Positions 15,545 to 25,138 of a DNA stretch of 64,000 nt are shown here, one piece after another. How positions within the stretch are numbered: the stretch's first letter is position 1; the number at the start of each line of letters is the position of its first letter. The notes under the pieces are model-generated. The model was not told where the DNA came from, did no database searches, and saw nothing but the letters and a program-made list of their open reading frames with translations. The position numbers were made by a program, and so were the translations under genes. Origin of the DNA: Hirschia sp964352025 (GTDB lineage: Bacteria; Pseudomonadota; Alphaproteobacteria; Caulobacterales; Hyphomonadaceae); the NCBI GenBank assembly GCA_964352025.1, contig CAYGPZ010000003.1:124001-188000 (forward strand), written 5' to 3'.

Positions 15545-18112
15545 CTATTCGGCTTCAGTTTTCTTCGCCGCTGTTTTCTTTTTAGCAGGCGCTTTTTTCT
15601 TCTTGGCGGTACCTGCTTTAGCATTGATGAGTTCAATCGCTTTTTCCAATGTTACTGTTTCAGGTGTCATATCCTTAGGCAGTGTTGCGTTGGTTTTCTG
15701 GTGCTTCACATAAGGGCCATAGCGTCCATCAAACACATTGATTGGTTCATCTGTGTCAGGGTGTTTTCCAAGCTCTTTAAGGGCTTTTGCTGCACCACCG
15801 CGTCCACCTTTGGCATTTTTCTCCGCAATAAGTGCCACTGCGCGGTTCAATCCAACTTCGAACACTTCCATTGGGTCAGGTAAATTGGCGTACGTCTTTA
15901 AATGCTGCACATAGGGTCCGTAACGACCAAAGTTTGCATACATCATTTCACCGTCTTCTGGGTGAGGGCCAATTTCACGTGGCAGATTGATAAGTTGAAT
16001 TGCTTGAGCAAGTGTCAGCTCTTCTGCTTTCCAACCTTTAGGTATCGATCCGCGTTTTGGTTTTTCTTTACCTACGGCTTCGCCAAGTTGAACATAGGGT
16101 CCAAAGCGCCCAGTGCGCAAAGAAATATCTTTTCCTGTTTCAGGGTCCTGACCGAGTAGCTTGCCATCAGGTGAAACTGCATCATCTGCTTCTGTGCCAT
16201 CAGTTGTGAATGGACGTGTGTGACGACATTCCGGATAGTTAGAACACCCTATAAATGCACCATTACGGCCCAGCTTCATAGACAGCTGGCCTTCGTTACA
16301 TAGTGGACATAAGCGCGGGTCTTCACCTGTCGGCTCGCCTGTCTTCTCGTCTATTTTAGGTGGGAAGATTTTAGGGCCTAGAACATCATTTAGTACATCC
16401 AGTACATTCGTGACGCGCAATTCCATGACTTCATCAATTTTAGCGCTGAACTGTTTCCAGAATTCTGCGAGGAATGTTTTCCATTGCAGTTTTCCGTCAG
16501 ACACAAGATCGAGTTTTTCTTCAAGTTCCGCTGTGAAGTCATATTCCACATATTGGCTGAAATAGTTTTCAAGGAAGATCGTAACCAATCGACCTTTGTC
16601 ATCTGGAACAAAGCGGTTTTTGTCCATCGTTACGTAATCACGGTCACGTAGTGTCGACAAAGTGGATGCGTAAGTAGATGGACGACCAATTCCCAGTTCT
16701 TCCATCTTTTTCACAAGCGATGCCTCTGTGAAACGAGGGGGAGGTTGTGTGAAACTTTGTGTAGCGTCTGCCTTTTTAAGGTCGATCGTGTCGCCAACAT
16801 TCATTGCCGGAAGGCGTTTTTTGGAATCGTCGTCGCCATTGGCGTCATCCTTACCTTCTTGATACAAGGTGAGATAACCATCAAATTTCACAACCTGACC
16901 TGTTGCACGCAAAGTCGCGTTGCCATCTTTAGATTTTAGGTCGGCTGTTGTGCGCTCTAACTGAGCTGTTGCCATTTGAGATGCGACTGCACGTTTCCAC
17001 ACGAGTTCATACAAACGCTGAAGGTCTTGATCCAAGCGGACGTCAGATGGATTTTTCGTGAAATCTGTTGGACGAACCGCTTCGTGCGCTTCTTGTGCAT
17101 TCTTAGCTTTTGAAGAATAGCGGCGCGGACTTTCGGGCACATAAGGTGCACCATAGCGCTCGCCAATTGCATCACGAGCAGAATGAATGGCTTCTTCAGC
17201 CATCTCCACACCATCGGTACGCATATATGTGATCAAACCAGCTTCATAGAGTTTTTGCGCTGCGCCCATTGTACGAGAGGCGTTAAAACCAAGCTTACGA
17301 GAGGCTTCCTGCTGTAGTGTTGATGTCGTAAACGGAGGCGGTGGGTTTGATTTTACAGGTTTGGCCTCAACAGACTGAACCGTATATCCACCGACGCGAA
17401 CAACTTCTAAAGCTTTGTCCGCTTCTTCTTTGTTCGGTAAGGAGAATTTTTGAACTTTTTTTCCATTGAGTTCATACAGACGCGATTCAAACTCTGCATT
17501 TGAAACCGAATTCATAATGCCTTTTACAGTCCAGTATTCTTCTGGTTTGAAGGCTTCGATTTCCATCTCACGTTCACAGATGAGACGAAGGGCAACAGAT
17601 TGAACACGCCCCGCAGAACGAGAACCGGGCAGTTTCCGCCATAGAACAGGTGAGAGGTTGAAACCCACAAGATAGTCTAGTGCGCGACGCGCTAGATAGG
17701 CGTCAACCAACTCTTGATCGAGCTTGCGTGGGTTTTCCATAGCTTCAAGGATGGATTTTTTCGTGATCGCATTAAAAACGACACGTTCCACTTCCTTGTT
17801 TTTCATTAGGCCGCGTTTTCTGTTTAAAACGTCGAGCACGTGCCATGAAATCGCTTCTCCCTCTCTATCAGGGTCGGTCGCGAGTATCAGACCGTCTGCG
17901 TCCTTTAGGGCGTCGGCAATATCTTTTATACGTTTGTTGGACTTAGAATCTGCTTCCCATTTCATGGCGAAGTCGGCATCTGGATCAACTGATCCATCCT
18001 TGGAAGGTAGGTCGCGAATATGCCCGTAAGAGGCGAGTACGATATAGTCCTTGCCTAGATACTTATTGATTGTTTTTGCTTTGGCCGGGGACTCAACGAC
18101 GACGACTTGCAT
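15545..18112 (-). CDS. topA: DNA topoisomerase I (type IA)
   Basis: Relaxes negative supercoils. The 855-residue product starts VVVVESPAKAKTINKYLG (TOPRIM domain, with DPDREGEAISWHV), carries the catalytic Tyr at about residue 296 in GLITYMRTDG, one Cys4 zinc ribbon (CPLC ... CSNYPEC), then several TopA C-terminal repeats (GRFGPYVQLGE, GRYGPYVQH, GRYGPYVKHQK) and a Lys/Ala-rich tail. ATG at 18112, preceded by GGGAGA, was chosen over an upstream in-frame start at 18157. dprA lies 191 bases upstream in the same direction. Confidence 0.96.
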   Translation of the reverse strand: MQVVVVESPAKAKTINKYLGKDYIVLASYGHIRDLPSKDGSVDPDADFAMKWEADSKSNKRIKDIADALKDADGLILATDPDREGEAISWHVLDVLNRKRGLMKNKEVERVVFNAITKKSILEAMENPRKLDQELVDAYLARRALDYLVGFNLSPVLWRKLPGSRSAGRVQSVALRLICEREMEIEAFKPEEYWTVKGIMNSVSNAEFESRLYELNGKKVQKFSLPNKEEADKALEVVRVGGYTVQSVEAKPVKSNPPPPFTTSTLQQEASRKLGFNASRTMGAAQKLYEAGLITYMRTDGVEMAEEAIHSARDAIGERYGAPYVPESPRRYSSKAKNAQEAHEAVRPTDFTKNPSDVRLDQDLQRLYELVWKRAVASQMATAQLERTTADLKSKDGNATLRATGQVVKFDGYLTLYQEGKDDANGDDDSKKRLPAMNVGDTIDLKKADATQSFTQPPPRFTEASLVKKMEELGIGRPSTYASTLSTLRDRDYVTMDKNRFVPDDKGRLVTIFLENYFSQYVEYDFTAELEEKLDLVSDGKLQWKTFLAEFWKQFSAKIDEVMELRVTNVLDVLNDVLGPKIFPPKIDEKTGEPTGEDPRLCPLCNEGQLSMKLGRNGAFIGCSNYPECRHTRPFTTDGTEADDAVSPDGKLLGQDPETGKDISLRTGRFGPYVQLGEAVGKEKPKRGSIPKGWKAEELTLAQAIQLINLPREIGPHPEDGEMMYANFGRYGPYVQHLKTYANLPDPMEVFEVGLNRAVALIAEKNAKGGRGGAAKALKELGKHPDTDEPINVFDGRYGPYVKHQKTNATLPKDMTPETVTLEKAIELINAKAGTAKKKKAPAKKKTAAKKTEAE

Positions 18113-18303
18113 TATAATATTCTCCCGGCATTTGGTATATAAAGGGCAGATATACACAATCCCCGCCCAACGTATAAGAGCGGCGGAAACTGGTGGACCT
18201 TATCAAAAATGTCAATTCAGCTTTTCGTGACAAATTGCACTAACTGTTAAAAAATATCGCTTTGCAGGCGAGTTTAGCGGCTTTTTGCAAAATAAAATAT
18301 CAG

Positions 18304-19425
18304 TCAATTGATCCGTAAACTGGCTAACCCGCCAGCAAAAGACTGCGCGAACCCATCTAATTCTAATTCTGTCAGAGCGGCTTGGACTTCTCGAATTGGC
18401 GCACCGACCACACGTGCCAACTCCTCAATATGGGTTGGTGTAGGAGAAAGTGCGATTTTTAGAGATTGGATAAGTGAAGAAGATAAATCCACAATGTCTG
18501 GTGGATCATATTGCGCTAGAGATGGCTCCGCGAGCATGGGCGGTGTTGAGCCTTCTAGAGCGGCAATGACATCTTCTGCATTTTCAACGAGCCAAGCACC
18601 TTGCTTCAGTAATTGATTGGAACCGCGCGTTCTTTCATCTAATGGCGATCCGGGGATAGCGAGGACTTCTCTGCCTTGCTCCAATGCGACACGCGCTGAA
18701 ATAAGGGAACCTGACCTCGTCGCTGCTTCCGCAACGATGACCGCCATTGAAAGTCCAGTGATGATACGATTGCGTTTGGGAAAATCTCTTGCGGTTGCGA
18801 CATATCCAAGAGGTGTTTCAGATACGATTGCGCCGCGTTCGAGAATACTTTGATATAATTTGTCGTGTTCGGGCGGATATACAGCATCGACACCGCCTGC
18901 GAGTACAGCAATTGTATGACCAACTGATAGGGCCGAAGCGTGGGCTTCTCCATCTATGCCTCGGGCCATACCTGAAACGATTGTGTAGCCTGCTTTGGAC
19001 AAGTCATGAGATATATCTCGCGTTAGCTTTCGACCTGCTGCGGAAGCATTACGTGCTCCGACAATTGCGATACCCGGCTTGCGAAAGGCTTCCATATTAC
19101 CCCGCACACAAATCATTGGCGGCGGAGGAGATAATGCTGATAATGGAAGCGGGTAGTCGGCTTCGTCATACGCAATAAAACGTGCACCAATCTTATTAGC
19201 TCTTTCTATTTCACGCTCGATTGAGGAGAGGGTGGGAATGCTAAAGTTACGATGCTTACCTGCTTTAGTCGTCATGCTCGGCAGAGCTTTTAATATTGCA
19301 TCAATATCGCCCTCAAACTTGGCCATCAGCTGGGCGTAAGTCATAGGTCCGATATTGGGCGTACGCAAAAGTTGAAGACGTTTAGCGCGCTCAATATCTG
19401 TAAGTTTTTTGTCTACTGTATTCAT
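18304..19425 (-). CDS. dprA: DNA-processing protein DprA
   Basis: 373-residue single-stranded-DNA-binding RecA loader for natural transformation. Seen: N-terminal SAM/HhH-like segment (LLRTPNIGPMTYAQLMAKF), the Rossmann-like core with AIVGARNAS, GYTIVSGMARGIDGEAH and VLAGGVDAVYPPEH, then a C-terminal winged-helix region (THIEELARVVGAPIREVQ, ending LRIN). Same-strand neighbour of plsY (34 bases upstream) and topA; the plsY-dprA-topA order is common in alphaproteobacteria. Whether this organism is naturally competent cannot be told from this window. Confidence 0.94.
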   Translation of the reverse strand: MNTVDKKLTDIERAKRLQLLRTPNIGPMTYAQLMAKFEGDIDAILKALPSMTTKAGKHRNFSIPTLSSIEREIERANKIGARFIAYDEADYPLPLSALSPPPPMICVRGNMEAFRKPGIAIVGARNASAAGRKLTRDISHDLSKAGYTIVSGMARGIDGEAHASALSVGHTIAVLAGGVDAVYPPEHDKLYQSILERGAIVSETPLGYVATARDFPKRNRIITGLSMAVIVAEAATRSGSLISARVALEQGREVLAIPGSPLDERTRGSNQLLKQGAWLVENAEDVIAALEGSTPPMLAEPSLAQYDPPDIVDLSSSLIQSLKIALSPTPTHIEELARVVGAPIREVQAALTELELDGFAQSFAGGLASLRIN

Positions 19426-19459
19426 CAGTCCCCCAACCGAAATTCTTTTTACATAAAGC

Positions 19460-20077
19460 TTATTCAGCTTTTTTCTTCTGACCGATTTTCTCTTCAGTCC
19501 CGTTCATAAGACGAGAAATATTCGCGCGATGTCGATAGAATAGTAAAGCTGAAAGTCCCGCTGTGACAGCCACAGCGAATACATCACCAATCAACCACCA
19601 TGTCAGGAATGGAAGTAAAGCTGCTGTCACGAGGGCCGCAAGGGAAGAATATCTAAAAGCGACAGCAATAGATAACCAACATACACCAAATGCCAAACCG
19701 ACTTGCCACATAATACCAAATAGCATGCCGATAAATGTCGCGACGCCTTTACCGCCTTTGAACTTTAGCCACACGGGATAGCAGTGACCAACAAATGCTG
19801 CCGCTCCCGCTAATAGGCCAGCGTGAAAGTCGAAGACAAAATTGAATATAGCTGCGGCTATACCTGCTTTTCCCGCATCTAGTAAAAGAGTTGCAAGAGC
19901 GAGGTCTTTGCGGCCAGTCCTTAGAACGTTTGTCGCGCCAATATTTCCTGATCCAATATTTCGGATATCACCTAGTCCAGCCATTTTGGTGATCACCAGA
20001 CCGAATGGAATTGATCCAAATAGATAACCTCCTGCGATAGCGAGACTGAAGGCTAAGGCTATTGGCAGATCAATCAT
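19460..20077 (-). CDS. plsY: Glycerol-3-phosphate acyltransferase PlsY
   Basis: Inner-membrane enzyme that transfers the acyl group from acyl-phosphate to glycerol-3-phosphate, the first step of phospholipid synthesis. The 205-residue protein has about five membrane helices and the three conserved motifs: GSIPFGLVITK, NIGSGNIGATNVLRTG, and GHCYPVWLKFKGGKGVAT. The ATG at 20077, preceded by GGAAAC, was preferred to an upstream ATG at 20104. The acyl-phosphate partner PlsX is not in this window. Confidence 0.95.
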   Translation of the reverse strand: MIDLPIALAFSLAIAGGYLFGSIPFGLVITKMAGLGDIRNIGSGNIGATNVLRTGRKDLALATLLLDAGKAGIAAAIFNFVFDFHAGLLAGAAAFVGHCYPVWLKFKGGKGVATFIGMLFGIMWQVGLAFGVCWLSIAVAFRYSSLAALVTAALLPFLTWWLIGDVFAVAVTAGLSALLFYRHRANISRLMNGTEEKIGQKKKAE

Positions 20078-20225
20078 AATGTTTCCAAAGCTTTGCGCCA
20101 GCATTACAATCTGGCCATCTATGCAATAGGCATATCGTCAAGATATAGGAGGTGCAACAGCCAACAATGCTTGGAGCATTAGTTTGTGTTGAATAAACGA
20201 AATTGTGTTTGTAAATATTCAGTGT

Positions 20226-20684
20226 TTATTTGAACTCATACATTCTATCAATTGCACCTTGAAGAATGTAGGCGGCGGCCATTTTATCAATGACTTCAGC
20301 GCGCTTAGCGCGGCTAGCGTCTGCTTCAAGTAATGTTCGTTCAACTGCGGCGGTTGAGAGGCGTTCATCCCAAAAAGCTATGGGTAGATCACGTTTCTCT
20401 AGTATGTTTCGCGCTAGAGCTTTGACCGCTTGCACGCGTGGGCCTTCTGAACCATCCATATTGACCGGGAGGCCGATAACGAGACCTTCACAATTCCGGT
20501 CATCATAGATTTCAAAAAGGCGCGCCAGTGCAGGGGCGAGTTTTTTGCCTTTTTTGATTGTTTCAACAGGGCTAGCAATCATTCTCAATCCATCACAGGC
20601 CGCGATGCCGATTGTTTTTGTGCCGGGATCTAACCCTAATAATGCGCCCGCTTTGGGTAAGTCTTGGAGTTCAAATATTGCCAT
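20226..20684 (-). CDS. ruvX: Putative pre-16S rRNA nuclease / Holliday junction resolvase-like YqgF (RuvX)
   Basis: 152-residue RNase H-fold protein. It shows the first acidic motif LLGLDPGTKTIGIAACDG, the second strand GLVIGLPVNMDGSEGPR, the WDERLSTAAVE motif, and the terminal DKMAAAYILQGAID with the last catalytic Asp. All acidic positions are in place. The family matures the 5' end of 16S rRNA and is often still named a Holliday junction resolvase. Product length is typical. Confidence 0.93.
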   Translation of the reverse strand: MAIFELQDLPKAGALLGLDPGTKTIGIAACDGLRMIASPVETIKKGKKLAPALARLFEIYDDRNCEGLVIGLPVNMDGSEGPRVQAVKALARNILEKRDLPIAFWDERLSTAAVERTLLEADASRAKRAEVIDKMAAAYILQGAIDRMYEFK

Positions 20685-20730
20685 GAGGCCGTGTTACTGG
20701 GTTCTCATGGCAAATGATAGACCTCGAGGC

Positions 20731-21216
20731 TTAAGATTCTTGAGATATGTCTTCGGTGGTCTCAGCATCAGCGTCGACAACAGTTTCAATATCTACTTCT
20801 TCTGGGGCGTCTTTGTTGTATTCATAGATATTGGTAATGATACATTTGAATGAACGAGCATCGCCCGAGCTTGGCCCGAAAGTGTTTTCAAATGCCAATA
20901 GAGAGTCACCTCTAGATAGACAGCCACTAAATTGATTGAATTTTATTGATTGCGCGTTTTTCAGGTTAAAACAGCCGCCAGCGACTTTTAGAAGGTGTCT
21001 TCTATTAACGCCTGAAGTCACAACGACTGTGTTTCGTGTGGTTGCTCCAAACCCATTGATACCGCCAGCGCGGCAAACGCGATTCACTTCTCCGCCTATT
21101 TTAGGGTTTTCAGGATCAAATTCTGTATATTTTTTGCGACCATCATCTGATGTTTCACAGGCAGTCAGTGCGAAGCCTAAAGCGATGACTGGAATTAGCT
21201 TAACAATGTTCTTCAT
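20731..21216 (-). CDS. Small lipoprotein, DUF6491-like
   Basis: 161-residue protein with a lipoprotein signal peptide ending LTAC (Cys20). The mature part contains NRVCRAGGINGFGATTRNTVVVTSG and several further Cys residues (CFN, GCLSRGD, KCIITN), and ends in an acidic tail from about residue 138. The Cys/Arg pattern resembles DUF6491 lipoproteins of Caulobacterales and relatives, whose function is unknown. Probably periplasmic, membrane-anchored. It is 46 bases upstream of ruvX on the same strand. Confidence 0.65.
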   Translation of the reverse strand: MKNIVKLIPVIALGFALTACETSDDGRKKYTEFDPENPKIGGEVNRVCRAGGINGFGATTRNTVVVTSGVNRRHLLKVAGGCFNLKNAQSIKFNQFSGCLSRGDSLLAFENTFGPSSGDARSFKCIITNIYEYNKDAPEEVDIETVVDADAETTEDISQES

Positions 21217-21395
21217 GTCGACCTCACCTATATAGTGTGAATATCAAGTTTCACATCAATTATAAGTGTCGCTTTGAATTTGTTTTAGGTCAATTCACAA
21301 TAGCGGCATCAAAGATGGCGTTTAGCACTTGATCGAATGCCAAACAGGTCGTACCCCTCGCAAGTGGTTTTACAAATTGAAGAGGCAAGAGTGGC

Positions 21396-21683
21396 ATGAG
21401 CGTCACCCCAGATGATGTGCGTAAAGTAGCGCGTCTTTCTCGCATTAAGATTTCTGAAGAACGTGTCGAGCCGATGACACAAGAGCTGAATGGTATTCTT
21501 TCTTGGATAGAGCAGTTGAACGAAGTTGATGTTGAAGGTGTTGAACCTATGACATCAGTTGTCGAAACAAGCTTGCCAATGCGTAAGGACGACATCACTG
21601 ATGGGAATCGTCAAGATGAGGTTTTGGCGAATGCGCCTAACTCAGCTGATGGATTTTTTGTTGTGCCCAAAGTTGTCGAGTAA
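21396..21683 (+). CDS. gatC: Asp-tRNA(Asn)/Glu-tRNA(Gln) amidotransferase subunit GatC
   Basis: 95-residue stabilising subunit of the GatCAB transamidation complex. It has the typical helices VTPDDVRKVARLSRIKISEE and MTQELNGILSWIEQLNEVDV, and the C-terminal LPMRKDD. ATG at 21396 follows an AAGAGG-like purine stretch. gatA begins 57 bases after the stop in the same direction. Confidence 0.95.
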   Translation: MSVTPDDVRKVARLSRIKISEERVEPMTQELNGILSWIEQLNEVDVEGVEPMTSVVETSLPMRKDDITDGNRQDEVLANAPNSADGFFVVPKVVE

Positions 21684-21740
21684 AATAAACTCCACTTTGT
21701 ACGTTGAATATAAGAAGATTTTTATTTAGGAGAGCGCCGC

Positions 21741-23219
21741 GTGAGCGATCTTACAAAACTGACACTGACAGATGCAGTAAAAGGCCTGAAAGCGAAAGAC
21801 TTTTCCTCTCGCGAGATTACGCAAGCTCATATTGATGTTGTTGAAAAAGCTAATCCAGCAATCAACGCCTATACTTTGACGACGGCTGAAAAAGCGTTGG
21901 AAATGGCCGATGCATCCGATGCTAAGCTAGCTAACGGCGAGGGCGGTGTTCTGGAAGGTGCGCCAATTGGTGTTAAAGAGCTGTTTTGTACAAAAGATGT
22001 GCGCACGACAGCGTGTTCAAATATCCTAGAGAATTTTGTGCCGACTTATGAGTCGACTGTCACACAAAACCTTTGGGATGAAGGTGCGGTTATGTTGGGT
22101 AAGCTCAACATGGACCAGTTTGCCATGGGGTCTTCAAATGAGACGTCCTGCTTTGGTGATGTAGTAAACCCATGGCGTCGTAATGGAGATGACGCCAAAC
22201 TTACACCGGGTGGATCGTCCGGTGGTTCAGCGGCAGCCGTCGCAGCTGATATGTGTTTGGCCGCAACAGCATCAGATACTGGTGGATCAATCAGGCAGCC
22301 AGCTGCTTTCACTGGAACTGTAGGAATTAAGCCGACATATGGTCGTGCTAGCCGCTATGGAATGGTCGCATTTGCGAGTTCGCTAGATCAAGCAGGTCCT
22401 ATTACTAAATCGGTCGAAGATGCTGCGTTAATGCTTGAAGCTATGTGTTCTTCTGATTCCAAGGATTCAACGTCTTTGAATGTAGAAACGCCAAAGTGGA
22501 CAGATTCATTGTCCAATGGTGTTAAAGGCATGAAAATTGGTATTCCGAAAGAATATCGCGTTGACGGAATGTCTGACGAAATTGAAGCGTTGTGGCAGCA
22601 AGGAATTGATTGGCTGAAGGCTGCGGGTGCGGAAATTGTTGATGTGTCTCTACCGCACACGAAATACGCTTTGCCAGCTTATTATATTGTTGCGCCAGCT
22701 GAAGCCTCTTCAAACTTAGCGCGTTATGACGGTATGCGTTATGGGGTCCGTAAGCAGGGTGAAAACCTAACTGATACGTATGACATGACACGTGCTGAAG
22801 GTTTTGGTGACGAAGTTAAACGTCGTCTGATGATCGGGGCATATGTTTTGTCTGCCGGTTATTATGATGCGTATTACCTGAAGGCTCAAAAAGTACGTCA
22901 GCGTATTTTGATGGATTTCCAAGAAGCCTACAAACAGTGTGATGCACTGCTGACACCAACTTGTCCGTCTGCTGCTTTTGGATTGGGCGAAAAGTCTGCT
23001 GATCCAGTTGAAATGTATTTGAATGATATTTTCACAGTCACTGCCAACTTGGCTGGTCTTCCAGCCATGAGCTTGCCAGCTAGTTTGGATAAACTGGGCC
23101 TACCATTATCGCTGCAGGTGATCGGTAAAGCGTTGGATGAAGAAAGTTGTTTCCGTGTTGCAAAAGTGATTGAAGAAGCTGCTGGCTTTTCATCCAAAGC
23201 CGAGGCTTGGTGGGCATAG
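21741..23219 (+). CDS. gatA: Asp-tRNA(Asn)/Glu-tRNA(Gln) amidotransferase subunit GatA
   Basis: 492-residue amidase-signature glutaminase that supplies ammonia for converting mischarged Glu-tRNA(Gln)/Asp-tRNA(Asn). The Ser-cisSer-Lys catalytic elements are visible: Lys in PIGVKELF, the Gly/Ser-rich TPGGSSGGSAAAVAA, and SDTGGSIRQPAAF. Starts at GTG with TAGGAGAG upstream. A perfect 13-bp stem-loop lies 12 bases after the stop and may end the gatCA transcript. Presence of GatCAB implies indirect Gln/Asn-tRNA charging. Confidence 0.96.
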   Translation: MSDLTKLTLTDAVKGLKAKDFSSREITQAHIDVVEKANPAINAYTLTTAEKALEMADASDAKLANGEGGVLEGAPIGVKELFCTKDVRTTACSNILENFVPTYESTVTQNLWDEGAVMLGKLNMDQFAMGSSNETSCFGDVVNPWRRNGDDAKLTPGGSSGGSAAAVAADMCLAATASDTGGSIRQPAAFTGTVGIKPTYGRASRYGMVAFASSLDQAGPITKSVEDAALMLEAMCSSDSKDSTSLNVETPKWTDSLSNGVKGMKIGIPKEYRVDGMSDEIEALWQQGIDWLKAAGAEIVDVSLPHTKYALPAYYIVAPAEASSNLARYDGMRYGVRKQGENLTDTYDMTRAEGFGDEVKRRLMIGAYVLSAGYYDAYYLKAQKVRQRILMDFQEAYKQCDALLTPTCPSAAFGLGEKSADPVEMYLNDIFTVTANLAGLPAMSLPASLDKLGLPLSLQVIGKALDEESCFRVAKVIEEAAGFSSKAEAWWA

Positions 23220-23231
23220 ACCACCCAAGGT

Positions 23232-23286
23232 TCTGTAATTTATCGACTTGCTGATTCGGTGTAGGAGATAAATTACAGACTTTTCT
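23232..23286 (+). terminator. Stem-loop after gatA
   Basis: A perfect 13-bp inverted repeat, TCTGTAATTTATC (23232-23244) and GATAAATTACAGA (23267-23279), with a 22-nt loop is followed by CTTTTCT. The stem is AT-rich and the T-run short, so it may terminate or simply protect the gatCA mRNA end. Confidence 0.6.
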
Positions 23287-23547
23287 AAAGGCCGCTGCAT
23301 TGTACTTATGCAAACAATGTTTTGCGGGCGCGTTTTTATATGAAATGTGATTTTTAATTAAAAAATAGTAATTTAGTGTTGAGATTTTGTTCAGAACCTG
23401 TTCATCTAGCACTTTAAGGCCCTTCGGGGGAGGTCTTTCAAACTGAAGATGAACTGCTTTTATGTATGTCGTTTTCTGTACTTAGGGTTAATCTGCATAG
23501 GCGCTGATTAACGAGTGGCGTAAAGTAGAGTTTGGGAGAGTAGTAAA
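23287..23547. other. Rest of the 328-bp intergenic region between gatA and a small ORF
   Basis: The AT-rich stretch 23335-23395 probably contains a promoter. A short hairpin CCC-TTCG-GGG lies near 23420-23430. GGGAGAG at 23534-23540 is the ribosome site for the next gene. Nothing else is recognisable. Confidence 0.4.
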
Positions 23548-23865
23548 GTGTTGTTGTCTTCAATGTCGGCATTGTCTTTGACACTAGGTGTACTGGTAAG
23601 TGATTTAGAGCAGGGTGGAACGCAACGCGCCACCGCACTTCAGCTGGTAAATGCTGAAGTATCGGGAATGCTAAATTCATCAAATAATTCAAATAGCGCA
23701 CCGCCAGTCTGGTTTGATTGTGTCGCTCAAGTATTTGAAACTGGTATATTGGAACGCAAATTAAAGCGTTTAGCGCGTGATGAAGCGTTAGTTGATATCG
23801 AAGTAGGCGGAATAGTCAGAAGAACAATTGATGACCTCTGCGCTGACGAATTACACGAAAATTAA
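23548..23865 (+). CDS. Hypothetical small protein, unrecognised
   Basis: 105-residue protein starting at GTG, with a good ribosome site (GGGAGAG, 7 bases upstream). The first 18 residues (LLSSMSALSLTLGVLVSD) are moderately hydrophobic and could be a weak signal or anchor, but no Lys/Arg precedes them. The rest is soluble, with a single Trp-Phe-Asp-Cys (WFDC) and a charged helix ERKLKRLARDEALVDIE; it ends in an acidic segment. No family recognised. It sits between gatA and an aldo/keto reductase, breaking the gat gene set. Confidence 0.5.
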   Translation: MLLSSMSALSLTLGVLVSDLEQGGTQRATALQLVNAEVSGMLNSSNNSNSAPPVWFDCVAQVFETGILERKLKRLARDEALVDIEVGGIVRRTIDDLCADELHEN

Positions 23866-24149
23866 AACTGATTGATGTTGCGGTTTGATTGGCCCTAATT
23901 GTTGTTGAGGGCCATTGTATTGCTGTGTTAAATCGCTGATTGCAGTATTTTGTATAGCTAAAGTATATACGTTTTGTTGATTTTTCGAAATTTGTATGTA
24001 CAATGATTAGATTATGCGCTGTGGTATTTGCTTCAATTCCTACTAAACAGTGATTATAGGGCAATGTGAAAACATTGGGATTGGTTCGTCGCGGAGATAT
24101 CTTAGTGGATTTTCTGCATTGAAACTCGATCATATCAAGGAGTGTAAGT

Positions 24150-24986
24150 ATGACACTCACGACAACACATTTTGGCGTAGAATTTCCACGTATCGGACTT
24201 GGAACACGGGGATTAACAGGTGTTTCCTGTGAGACTGAAGTGCAAAAAGCGCTTAGCCTAGGTTATAAATATCTGGAAACGGCCCAAATTTATAATAATG
24301 AAACTCAGATCGGCGCAGCTATAAAAGATTCCGGTATAGATCGGGAAGAGCTGTTTGTCTCAACCAAAGTCTGGATAAATGACTATCGATTATACGATTT
24401 GTTATGGTCAGTCCGTGAAAGCCTAGATCGCCTGCGCCTAGATCATGTCGACATGTTGATCCTTCACTGGCCGAATGAAAAATACTCTCTTCACCGGACA
24501 ATAGATGCGATGAATGAGGCAAAGGAATTAGGACTTACTAAGCATCTAGGTGTCGCTAATTTTACCGCCCAACAATTTCGAACTGTCTCAGAATATTCGG
24601 AAAACCCGATTTTGTGTAACGAGATTGAATATCATCCATTGATAAATCAAAGCCGCGTTATCGAGGAAACTCAAGCCACTGGTGCTGCTGTTATGGCATA
24701 TGGCCCAACTGCTGATGGTGAAGCGCTTAATTTTTATGAGGTCTCTCGCATTGCATTGAACCGTAAAAAGACGAAGTCGCAAATTGTTATGCGTTGGCTC
24801 ATGCAGCAAGAAGGGATTGTAGCCCTTCCGCGCGTCACGCGGCGTTCGACTGTAGAAGAATACATGGATGTTTTTGACTTTGAATTGTCTGACGAAGAAA
24901 TGCTGATGATTGATAAATTGCGTTCTGAAAATCGCAGATTATTTGATCCTGAATTTGCGCCTGATTGGGATGTTGTGGCTTCTTAG
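24150..24986 (+). CDS. Aldo/keto reductase (catalytic Asp replaced by Glu)
   Basis: 278-residue TIM-barrel oxidoreductase of the 2,5-diketo-gluconate reductase-like group. Family motifs: PRIGLGTRG, YLETAQIYNNE, LFVSTKVW, LILHWP, HLGVANF and IEYHPLINQ. Tyr48, Lys73 and His106 of the catalytic tetrad are present, but the tetrad Asp is Glu43 (codon GAA at 24276-24278). C-terminal NADPH-binding residues resemble the family (ALPRVTRRSTVEEYMDVF). ATG at 24150 follows AAGGAG. The 284 bases upstream hold no gene. Confidence 0.88.
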   Translation: MTLTTTHFGVEFPRIGLGTRGLTGVSCETEVQKALSLGYKYLETAQIYNNETQIGAAIKDSGIDREELFVSTKVWINDYRLYDLLWSVRESLDRLRLDHVDMLILHWPNEKYSLHRTIDAMNEAKELGLTKHLGVANFTAQQFRTVSEYSENPILCNEIEYHPLINQSRVIEETQATGAAVMAYGPTADGEALNFYEVSRIALNRKKTKSQIVMRWLMQQEGIVALPRVTRRSTVEEYMDVFDFELSDEEMLMIDKLRSENRRLFDPEFAPDWDVVAS

Positions 24987-25138
24987 TTTTAAAAACGTCG
25001 AATTTTACCCACACATAGGGCTTAGAGCTAAGAAAACATCTGTTTATGGATTGAAATATTTGTCAGCATCGGGTCAAACAGAGGATCAGATGTTTTAGAC
25101 ATCTACCTGATTCAAATTCAACTAAACTGGCGAAGCAT

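Noticed and set aside
23413..23432. CCC-TTCG-GGG hairpin as terminator
   Set aside because: Short stem without a T-run in either direction.
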